Assembly: GCA_022600695.1 (NCBI GenBank)
Contig: JAHZJY010000061.1
Span: forward strand, 1 to 12,442
DNA: 12,442 nt
Source of the DNA: Actinomycetes bacterium
Lineage (GTDB): Bacteria > Actinomycetota > Actinomycetes > Mycobacteriales > Mycobacteriaceae
Direction: 5' to 3'
The notes below the pieces were generated by a model. It searched no databases. It was not told the DNA's origin and worked only from the letters and a program-made list of their open reading frames with translations. Every line of letters starts with the position of its first letter. Positions within the stretch are counted from its first letter, which is position 1. Below are positions 7,291 to 12,442 of this stretch, one piece after another. The position numbers and the translations under genes were made by a program.

Positions 7291-8510
7291 CGGTCCGCCG
7301 ACCAGAGGTTGCGGATTCCCAGCGGCGCGGTGATGCTGTGCACGACCAGGCTCAGCGTCACCGTGACGACCACAGTCTGGGCGAAGATGTCGCCGTGCTG
7401 GATTTCGCCGCGGTTGATCACGATCAGGCCCAGTACCAGGGTCCCGATCCCCCGTAGCCCGAACCAGCCGATGAACGCCTTAGTGCGGATGGATAATTCG
7501 GTTCCAACGAGCGCCGTCAGAACCGCGATCATGCGTACCGCGAACAGCGCGACGACCGAGAACAACACGACCCGCCAGTCGGCATTGCGCCATCCGTCGA
7601 TTACTGCGAAGGCGCCGAACATCGCGAATACCATCAATTCCAAGAGCTGTGCAGCCGCATCGGATACCTGGTTGGGCACGGCCGGGTCGGCCGGGCGGGC
7701 ATCGTTTTCGGTGGCCCCGCGGCTGGTGACGAAGGCGAAGGCGAGTCCGCCGGTGAATGCGACGACGAAGCCGCTCGCATGGACGCTCTCGCCGACTTCA
7801 AAGCAGATCAGCGCGATCGCCAGGGTGGCCAGCTGAGCCCAGATATCGCTCATCCAGCCACGCCGCCGCGACCAGGCCACGAGCAGGCCCCCGGCCGTGC
7901 CGACGGTGACGCCCAAGAACAGCGAGACGAACTCGGTGCGAAAAGCGAACCAGATCCAGCGGGTGGTGTCCTGATCGTCCTGGGCTGACGCCAGCGCCAC
8001 CGCGGCCAGCAGCGTCGCCACCGCGATCCCGTCAGAGAGTCCGCTCTCCACCGACAGCGCGTCACGGATCCGCTCCGGGATTCGCTTGTCCTCGAGAAGC
8101 GCGTCGATCAACGCCACCTCGGTGGGGGCCATGATCGCTGCCAGACACACCGCCTCCCACCACGGCAGGATCGGCAGCAGTGCGGCAGCGCTGAGCGCGC
8201 CGAGTGCCAGCGTGAGCGGCATTCCGACGGCGATCAGCCGAAAGCTGATCCGGCCCCGGCGCATGACGCCGGCCAGATCGAGTCGGGACGCCTGGACGAA
8301 CAGGATCACCGTGAGCGCCACCTGCGCGAGCGCGGTGTACCCCTCGGTACCCGGCCCGGCGGCAAGAAGGTTCAGTCCGAACGGGCCGAGCCCCATACCG
8401 AGCAGGACGAAGATCAGAGCGGGCGCGACGTAGAACCGTCTGATCAGCCCGGAGACCAACGCGTAACCGAAGGCCAAGACGATGAGGACCAATGCGGTTT
8501 CGCTATGCAT
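7287..8510 (-). CDS. CPA1-type cation/proton antiporter
   Basis: This 407-residue protein is an integral membrane cation:proton antiporter with roughly 12 hydrophobic segments. Examples lie at about 6-20, 28-48, 60-75, 92-113, 118-135, 155-175, 192-212, 225-240, 247-262, 288-305, 312-335, 345-366 and 376-395. The conserved ion-site region reads [13 protein letters not shown] (127-139) and [12 protein letters not shown] (153-164). NhaP-like relatives that I recall have APTDAAL and ESGLNDG there, so E131 and S159 depart from the usual Asp and Asn while D160 is kept. [14 protein letters not shown] (348-361) is the conserved C-terminal helix with R353. It lacks TrkA/RCK domains. It should exchange Na+ or K+ for H+ across the plasma membrane for pH or salt homeostasis; direction and ion are unknown. 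The ATG at 8510 has no Shine-Dalgarno. It lies 79 bases after phoH2 on the same strand and ends tail-to-tail on fumC. Confidence 0.88.
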   Translation of the reverse strand: MHSETALVLIVLAFGYALVSGLIRRFYVAPALIFVLLGMGLGPFGLNLLAAGPGTEGYTALAQVALTVILFVQASRLDLAGVMRRGRISFRLIAVGMPLTLALGALSAAALLPILPWWEAVCLAAIMAPTEVALIDALLEDKRIPERIRDALSVESGLSDGIAVATLLAAVALASAQDDQDTTRWIWFAFRTEFVSLFLGVTVGTAGGLLVAWSRRRGWMSDIWAQLATLAIALICFEVGESVHASGFVVAFTGGLAFAFVTSRGATENDARPADPAVPNQVSDAAAQLLELMVFAMFGAFAVIDGWRNADWRVVLFSVVALFAVRMIAVLTALVGTELSIRTKAFIGWFGLRGIGTLVLGLIVINRGEIQHGDIFAQTVVVTVTLSLVVHSITAPLGIRNLWSADR

Positions 8511-8563
8511 GGGATCGTGCGTTCGTTACGGGCCGCTGGTGGGGACGCCGCAGCTTCGGCCCC

Positions 8564-8569
8564 ATGCTA
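8564..8569 (-). promoter_or_regulatory. Possible -10 box for the antiporter gene
   Basis: TAGCAT on the minus strand fully matches TANNNT. It would give a leader of about 46 bases before the ATG at 8510. It comes directly after the hairpin that follows phoH2, so the antiporter could have its own promoter. No -35 box is visible, and there is no Shine-Dalgarno near the ATG. Confidence 0.3.
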
Positions 8570-8574
8570 CTCGT

Positions 8575-8589
8575 CCGGCCTCTGGCCGG
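8575..8589 (-). terminator. Hairpin directly after the phoH2 stop, possible terminator
   Basis: CCGGCC, a 3-base loop and GGCCGG form a perfect 6-bp GC-only stem starting immediately after the phoH2 TGA (8592-8590). No T tract follows. It could end or weaken the phoH2 transcript before the antiporter gene. Confidence 0.4.
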
Positions 8590-9909
8590 TCATGGCAGCG
8601 CGCCCGGGCTGAACTCCTCCAACATCTCGGTCACCAGGGCCGCGATCGGCGAGCGTTCGCTGCGCATCAGGGTGATGTGAGCGAAAAGCGGATGCCCTTT
8701 CAGTTTCTCGATGACGGCCGCCACCCCATCGTGTCGGCCGACCCGCAGATTGTCGCGCTGGGCGACGTCGTGAGTGAGGACGACCCGGGATCCCGCGCCG
8801 AGTCGCGACAACACCGTCAGCAATACGTTGCGCTCCAGCGACTGGGCCTCATCGACGATCACGAACGAGTCGTGCAACGACCGCCCACGGATATGGGTCA
8901 ACGGCAAGACCTCGAGCATGCCTCGGGAGAGCACCTCCTCGAGCACTGCCGGGCTGGCCAGGCCTTCGAGGGTGTCGAAAACAGCCTGAGCCCACGGACC
9001 CATCTTGTCACTCTCGCTGCCGGGCAGGTACCCGAGTTCCTGGCCCCCGACGGCGTAGAGCGGCCGGAAGACCACGACCTTGCGCTGGCTGCGCCGCTCC
9101 AGCACTGCTTCCAGACCCGCGCACAGCGCAAGCGCTGATTTACCGGTGCCGGCCTTGCCGCCCAGCGAAACGATGCCCACCGACTCGTCCAGCAGCAGAT
9201 CCAGCGCGACCCGTTGCTCCGCTGAGCGGCCTCGCAGCCCGAACACCTCGCGATCGCCGCGAACCAGTTGCACCCGCTTCTCGGCATTGACCCGGCCGAG
9301 GGCGTGTGAGCTGCCGCCGAGCAGCCGAACCCCGGTGTGGCATGGAAGGTTTCGCGCATCCGCCAAGTCGACCTCACCGTCGGCGAAGAGCGTGTCGATC
9401 TCGTCGCACCGCACGTCCAGTTCGGTCATTCCGGCCCATCCGGAGGTGACCACGTCCTGAGCGTGGTATTCATCAGCGGGCAGTCCGACCGCACCGGCTT
9501 TGACCCGCAACGGAATGTCCTTGCTGACCAGCGTCACCCGCTTGCCCTCGGCGGCGAGATTCGCCGCGCACGCCAGGATGCGGGAGTCGTTGGTTCCGGT
9601 TCGGAAGCCGGCCGGCAGCACCGCCGGGTCGCTGTGATTGAGTTCGACATGCAGCGTCCCACCGTGGGCGCCCACCGGTATCGGCTGATCGAGTCGGCCA
9701 TGCTCGAGTCGCAGGTCGTCGAGGAGTCGCAGGGTCTGCCGGGCGAACCAGCCGAGCTCGTGATGGTGACGCTTGGCTTCCAATTCACTGATCACCACCA
9801 GCGGGACGACCACCTCGTGCTCGGCGAACCGCGTACCGGCCCAGGGATCGGATAACAGGACGGAGGTGTCAAGCACATATGTCCTGATGGGCGAGTGCGG
9901 ATCGGTCAC
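8590..9909 (-). CDS. phoH2: PIN domain-PhoH ATPase fusion (PhoH2)
   Basis: This 439-residue protein joins an N-terminal PIN ribonuclease domain to a C-terminal PhoH-type P-loop ATPase. The PIN acidic residues are D14 (YVLDTSVL), E42 (ISELEAK), D108 (TNDSRIL) and D131 (SKDIPL). The ATPase has Walker A GKAGTGKS (251-258) and Walker B FVIVDEAQ (349-356), followed by the LTHD segment (378-381). The domain order and length match mycobacterial PhoH2 (M. tuberculosis Rv1095), which is described as a sequence-specific RNase coupled to an RNA unwinding activity in the cytoplasm. The GTG at 9909 has AGGGAG 5 bases upstream and gives the [17 protein letters not shown]-terminus; the frame is open for another 121 codons upstream, but that part is low-complexity and overlaps desA2. 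A 9-codon ORF ends on its GTGA. A promoter and hairpins around it suggest a transcript separate from desA2. Confidence 0.93.
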   Translation of the reverse strand: MTDPHSPIRTYVLDTSVLLSDPWAGTRFAEHEVVVPLVVISELEAKRHHHELGWFARQTLRLLDDLRLEHGRLDQPIPVGAHGGTLHVELNHSDPAVLPAGFRTGTNDSRILACAANLAAEGKRVTLVSKDIPLRVKAGAVGLPADEYHAQDVVTSGWAGMTELDVRCDEIDTLFADGEVDLADARNLPCHTGVRLLGGSSHALGRVNAEKRVQLVRGDREVFGLRGRSAEQRVALDLLLDESVGIVSLGGKAGTGKSALALCAGLEAVLERRSQRKVVVFRPLYAVGGQELGYLPGSESDKMGPWAQAVFDTLEGLASPAVLEEVLSRGMLEVLPLTHIRGRSLHDSFVIVDEAQSLERNVLLTVLSRLGAGSRVVLTHDVAQRDNLRVGRHDGVAAVIEKLKGHPLFAHITLMRSERSPIAALVTEMLEEFSPGALP

Positions 9910-9914
9910 GGGCG

Positions 9915-9920
9915 CTCCCT
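9915..9920 (-). promoter_or_regulatory. Ribosome binding site that decides the phoH2 start
   Basis: AGGGAG on the minus strand lies 5 bases before the GTG at 9909. It selects that GTG over the long open frame upstream, which has no comparable site. Confidence 0.75.
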
Positions 9921-9944
9921 GCGGATCGACGGCATCTGACGCCG

Positions 9945-9950
9945 ACGCTA
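9945..9950 (-). promoter_or_regulatory. Possible -10 box for phoH2
   Basis: TAGCGT on the minus strand matches TANNNT and predicts a start of transcription near 9938, about 29 bases before the phoH2 GTG. The hexamer is half of a short inverted repeat, CGCTA-7 bases-TAGCG (9946-9962), which might be an operator or chance. It lies after the desA2 hairpin, so phoH2 can be transcribed on its own. Confidence 0.4.
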
Positions 9951-9967
9951 CTCCCGATAGCGGGTGC

Positions 9968-9990
9968 CCGGTGGCGCGGCACGCCGCCGG
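9968..9990 (-). terminator. Hairpin after desA2, likely terminator
   Basis: On the minus strand CCGGCGGCG, a 5-base loop and CGCCACCGG form a 9-bp stem with one C-A mismatch. It begins 4 bases after the desA2 TAA (9997-9995). There is no T tract, as with other terminator-like hairpins in this window. It separates desA2 from phoH2. Confidence 0.45.
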
Positions 9991-9994
9991 AAGG

Positions 9995-10825
9995 TTACGC
10001 GGAAACGAACTTCTTGAGCATTGGCTCGTCGGACAGGCCCCACGCTGCGATTCCGTCGGAGACGACCTTGTCCGCCGCCGCCTGGTCGAATATGCCGGCC
10101 TCGGCGACGGTGCGGAGTTTGTTCTCGCGGTACTCGATGATGTCACCGCCGATGACCGGGAAGTTGACCGCGCGGCGGGCGATCGCGGCGAGCGTCGAAT
10201 CCCGGTGGCGCTCCAGGCAGTGCGTGACGAGATTATCGAAGAACTCCTGGTGACGCTGCTCGTCGGAGGCAATCCTGCCGATAAGTTTCCTCAGCACCGG
10301 CTCACTGATCGCGGCCTCGAGGTTACCCAGGTAGACCGCGTGCGCCCGCTCGAACAGCGCCATGAACACCAGCATTTCGATCTGGGTGTAACTCGAGGCG
10401 CGGTAACCGCGCATCACATGCCCGACCCGGACCCGTTCGTCGGCGGTCGGGTCGACGTTTCGGGTCACCACGAGGTAATCGCGGATCGCGATGGCGTGCA
10501 GATTCTCCTCCGCGGTCCACCGGCCCAGCCAGCGACCCCACTTGTCCTCCAGGATGAAGTGCTCGACCAGTTCGCGGTGGTAGCCGGCCAGGTTGTCCTT
10601 GGTGATGAGCAGGACTTCCAGGGGGTCCACGATTTCCCTGGGCAGGGTGACCTGGGTGGGATTCCAATCCTCGCCGCCCAGGAACGCGAAGTCCCGGCCC
10701 TCGTCGAACGGAACGTAGTCGTGGGCGTACCACTCGTCGGCGGTGTCGAGGTGACGAGCCAGATTGTCGGCGACGACCGGCTCAAGCTCGCGGGTCAGCG
10801 CGTTTGCGACAGGTAGCTGTGCCAT
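9995..10825 (-). CDS. desA2: Acyl-[acyl-carrier-protein] desaturase DesA2
   Basis: This 276-residue soluble diiron-family desaturase matches M. tuberculosis DesA2 (about 275 aa) in length and content. The paired metal motifs are E107-N-L-H110 in WTAEENLH and E189-Q-R-H192 in SDEQRH, with E159 in LFERAH as the bridging-side ligand. K76 in [11 protein letters not shown] occupies the position where plant stearoyl-ACP desaturase has a ligand Glu. This equals the Lys76 seen in the published M. tuberculosis DesA2 structure, where it fills the A metal site. The protein acts in the cytoplasm on ACP-bound acyl chains in mycolic acid synthesis, so it is also good evidence for a mycolate-making host. 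The ATG at 10825 has no Shine-Dalgarno; a TACAGT -10 box ends exactly 6 bases before it, so the gene is probably leaderless. It lies 63 bases after glyA and before phoH2. Confidence 0.93.
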   Translation of the reverse strand: MAQLPVANALTRELEPVVADNLARHLDTADEWYAHDYVPFDEGRDFAFLGGEDWNPTQVTLPREIVDPLEVLLITKDNLAGYHRELVEHFILEDKWGRWLGRWTAEENLHAIAIRDYLVVTRNVDPTADERVRVGHVMRGYRASSYTQIEMLVFMALFERAHAVYLGNLEAAISEPVLRKLIGRIASDEQRHQEFFDNLVTHCLERHRDSTLAAIARRAVNFPVIGGDIIEYRENKLRTVAEAGIFDQAAADKVVSDGIAAWGLSDEPMLKKFVSA

Positions 10826-10841
10826 TCGGTAACTGTAACCG
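10826..10841 (-). promoter_or_regulatory. desA2 leaderless promoter with overlapping near-palindrome (operator candidate)
   Basis: On the minus strand TACAGT (10837-10832) is a full TANNNT -10 box, 6 bases before the desA2 ATG; the predicted transcript starts on the A of the ATG. A TTCAAG 18 bases upstream of it is a weak -35. The box is embedded in the 15-base near-palindrome CGGTAACTGTAACCG (10827-10841, plus strand; arms CGGTAAC and GTAACCG, one mismatch), and a related half ATTAACGG lies at 10844-10851. A repressor bound here would cover the -10 box and start. A TetR-type regulator, MadR, is reported to control mycobacterial desA1/desA2; that it binds this site is my inference. Confidence 0.5.
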
Positions 10842-10888
10842 ATATTAACGGCTGTCTTGAAATCGCCTGAGCAACGGCGTTTCGAGAT

Positions 10889-12352
10889 CTAGAGGGTCAG
10901 ACCGGGGTAGAGGGGGTTGGCGTCCAGCAATTCACCGGCGGCCGAACGCACCCAGTCCGAGGCACTGTCGACCAGCGTGTATTTGGCCTTCGACGTGCCC
11001 TCGGCGCGGGTATTGGACAACACTTCGATCACCAACTCGGCGACCCGGTCGAACTCCGCCGGCCCAAAGCCGCGGGTGGTCAGCGCCGAGGTTCCGAATC
11101 TGATGCCACTGGTGTACCAGGCGCCGTTCGGGTCGGCGGGGATGGAGTTGCGGTTGGTCACGATGCCGGACTCCAGCAGCGCCGACTCGGCCTGCCGGCC
11201 GGTAAGCCCGAAGGACTGGACGTCGAGCAACACGATGTGGTTGTCGGTACCGCCGGTGATCAGTGTGGCGCCCCGTCGCATCAACCCGTCGGCAAAGGCC
11301 TGCGCATTGTCGGCCACGCGTTGGGCGTAGGCCCGGAACGAATGCTGGCGGGCCTCGGCGAAGGCAACCGCCTTGGCGGCGATGACGTGCTCGAGTGGTC
11401 CGCCGAGCACCATCGGGCAGCCTTTGTCGACGGCGTCGGAGTACTCGGCGGTGGCCAGCACCAGGCCACCTCGCGGCCCGCGCAGCGACTTGTGGGTGGT
11501 GGTCGTGACGATATGGGCGTGCGGCACCGGATCCTCATCACCGGTGAACACCTTGCCGGCCACCAGACCGGAGAAGTGCGCCATGTCGACCATCAAAGTG
11601 GCGCCGACCTCGTCGGCGATCTCGCGCATGGTGGCGAAGTTGACCCGGCGCGGGTAGGCGGAATAGCCGGCCACCAGGATCAGCGGCTTGAACTCGCGGG
11701 CCGCTGCGGCGATGGCGTCGTAGTCGAGCAGCCCGGTGGTCGGGTCGGTGCCGTAACTGCGCTGCTGGAACATCTTGCCGGAGATGTTTGGCCGGAAACC
11801 GTGCGTGAGGTGGCCACCGGCGTCCAGCGACATTCCCATCAGTCGCTGGCTTCCGAGCTTGGCCCGGAGCCGCTCCCACTCCGCCTCCGAGAGATCGTTG
11901 ACGTTCTTGACGCCCGCCTCCCCCAGTGCCGGTATCTCGACCCGGGTGGCCAGAATCGCCCAGAACGCCACCAGGTTGGCGTCGATACCCGAGTGCGGTT
12001 GAACGTAGGCGTACGGGGCGCCGAACAGCTCGCGGGCGTGCTCAGCGGCGATCGCCTCGACCTCGTCAACGTTCTGACAACCCGCGTAGAACCGGTGCCC
12101 GACGGTCCCCTCGGCGTACTTGTCCGACAGCCAGGTGCCCATGGTCAGCAGGACCGCGGGCGAGGCGTAGTTCTCACTGGCGATCAACTTCAGTGATTCA
12201 CGCTGATCGGTGAGTTCCTGGCGGGTGGCCGCCGCGATCCGTGGCTCGACGGACTCAATGACACGCAGCGCCGCCCGATAGGCCTCGGAGGCGGTGGCGG
12301 CATAGTCGGCGCCGGGGGCCGCGGCTGACGACAAGATTGCATCGGTGGTCAT
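10889..12352 (-). CDS. glyA: Serine hydroxymethyltransferase, long form
   Basis: GlyA interconverts serine plus tetrahydrofolate with glycine plus 5,10-methylene-tetrahydrofolate, feeding one-carbon metabolism in the cytoplasm. It is a fold-type I PLP enzyme. Visible landmarks are LKLIASENY (54-62), DKYAEG (77-82), [15 protein letters not shown] (116-130), D256 in [10 protein letters not shown] (253-262) as the PLP-nitrogen partner, and the Schiff-base lysine K288 in [14 protein letters not shown] (283-296). The protein has 487 residues, against about 420-430 for the usual bacterial enzyme. The excess is an N-terminal extension of about 30 residues, an extra block of about 35-40 residues (about 137-175, [17 protein letters not shown]...) and a longer C-terminus. 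Long SHMTs of this kind are known in some other bacteria, for example chlamydiae. The ATG at 12352 has no Shine-Dalgarno; a TACTCT -10 box lies 7 bases upstream. It is the first gene of the minus-strand series toward desA2. Confidence 0.94.
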   Translation of the reverse strand: MTTDAILSSAAAPGADYAATASEAYRAALRVIESVEPRIAAATRQELTDQRESLKLIASENYASPAVLLTMGTWLSDKYAEGTVGHRFYAGCQNVDEVEAIAAEHARELFGAPYAYVQPHSGIDANLVAFWAILATRVEIPALGEAGVKNVNDLSEAEWERLRAKLGSQRLMGMSLDAGGHLTHGFRPNISGKMFQQRSYGTDPTTGLLDYDAIAAAAREFKPLILVAGYSAYPRRVNFATMREIADEVGATLMVDMAHFSGLVAGKVFTGDEDPVPHAHIVTTTTHKSLRGPRGGLVLATAEYSDAVDKGCPMVLGGPLEHVIAAKAVAFAEARQHSFRAYAQRVADNAQAFADGLMRRGATLITGGTDNHIVLLDVQSFGLTGRQAESALLESGIVTNRNSIPADPNGAWYTSGIRFGTSALTTRGFGPAEFDRVAELVIEVLSNTRAEGTSKAKYTLVDSASDWVRSAAGELLDANPLYPGLTL

Positions 12353-12442
12353 GGGGTAGAGAGTAATCGGAGCCGCACGGCATCCTCACCCGGCCGACTG
12401 TGCGGGTGGGTACGCCGGTGGCGGCGTGTCGCGGATGAAACC
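12353..12442. other. Upstream region of glyA to the window edge
   Basis: These 90 bases hold the glyA promoter at the left edge and otherwise nothing I can assign. The region is GC-rich with several GGTGG/GCGGCG runs. In the M. tuberculosis order that I remember, coaA (pantothenate kinase) would begin on the plus strand beyond this edge; a GTG at 12426 or ATG at 12435 could be its start, but too few codons are present to tell. Confidence 0.3.
12360..12365 (-). promoter_or_regulatory. -10 box for a leaderless glyA transcript
   Basis: TACTCT on the minus strand matches TANNNT and ends 7 bases before the glyA ATG at 12352. A start at the usual distance falls one base before the ATG. No Shine-Dalgarno is present in the bases just upstream, which supports a leaderless mRNA and leaves no room for a leader riboswitch. 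Confidence 0.5.

Noticed and set aside
7281..7310. Bidirectional terminator at the fumC/antiporter junction
   Set aside because: Only short, imperfect GC repeats (for example GCGG-T-CCGC) are visible; none forms a convincing stem.
9910..10272. N-terminal extension of the PhoH2 frame by up to 121 codons
   Set aside because: The extension overlaps desA2 out of frame and is Ser/Arg-rich low complexity. The GTG at 9909 has a good AGGGAG and gives the normal PIN-domain N-terminus.
9773..10816. Plus-strand open frame (347 codons) across phoH2 and desA2
   Set aside because: It spans the antisense of two recognised genes and the promoter region between them, with no protein family features.
10864..10879. 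Weak CGCC...GGCG inverted repeat between glyA and desA2
   Set aside because: The stem has only 4 bp with an 8-base loop and no T tract, too weak to call a terminator.
11237..12196. Plus-strand open frame (319 codons) opposite glyA
   Set aside because: It is a shadow of the SHMT coding sequence, with no motif and no ribosome binding site.
12353..12442. Glycine or ZTP riboswitch upstream of glyA
   Set aside because: The region is short, shows no conserved riboswitch core that I can recognise, and the -10 box next to the ATG leaves no leader.
12426..12442. Start of coaA at the right edge
   Set aside because: Only five complete codons after a possible GTG are present, with no ribosome binding site or recognisable N-terminus.

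Overview
The window looks like chromosomal DNA of a high-GC actinobacterium, most probably a mycobacterium of the Mycolicibacterium (rapid-grower) type. The gene content and order glyA - desA2 - phoH2 ... fumC - glpX - DUF4245 protein - (dienelactone hydrolase) - AI-2E family membrane protein ... xseB matches, from memory, the Mycobacterium tuberculosis Rv1093-Rv1107c neighbourhood. Local regulatory style also fits: TANNNT-like -10 boxes 6-8 bases before several start codons (leaderless genes), ATGA/GTGA stop-start overlaps and hairpins without a T tract.

Layout, left to right. (1) Plus-strand cluster 1-3337: the 3' end of xseB, then an extended-SDR/epimerase-like oxidoreductase, a classical SDR and an AI-2E family permease. 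The last three are joined by 4-base stop/start overlaps and so are probably co-translated. A strong 9-bp hairpin 13 bases past the permease stop could end this transcript. (2) Minus-strand pair 3318-4765: a one-TM DUF4245 protein followed 8 bases later by a dienelactone-hydrolase-like protein, whose 3' end overlaps the permease gene tail-to-tail by 20 bases. (3) Plus-strand central-carbon pair 4821-7290: class II fructose-1,6-bisphosphatase (glpX) and class II fumarase (fumC), transcribed divergently from (2) out of a 55-base region with two facing -10 boxes. (4) Minus-strand series 12352-7287: glyA (a long form of serine hydroxymethyltransferase), desA2 (acyl-ACP desaturase), a PIN-PhoH protein (phoH2) and a CPA1-type cation/proton antiporter. 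The antiporter ends on the same CTAG that ends fumC.

Most of the window is housekeeping: gluconeogenesis, TCA cycle, one-carbon metabolism, mycolate-related desaturation, RNA metabolism and DNA repair. The parts that depart from the reference order I remember are the epimerase+SDR pair next to xseB, where M. tuberculosis has a 3-beta-hydroxysteroid dehydrogenase, the hydrolase beside the DUF4245 gene, and the antiporter between phoH2 and fumC. Other points worth a look are a near-palindrome that covers the desA2 -10 box and start, the long glyA insertion, non-canonical ion-site residues in the antiporter, and a 9-codon ORF ending on the phoH2 start codon. I saw no mobile element, CRISPR array, tRNA or rRNA, and no gene-free stretch longer than about 100 bases.
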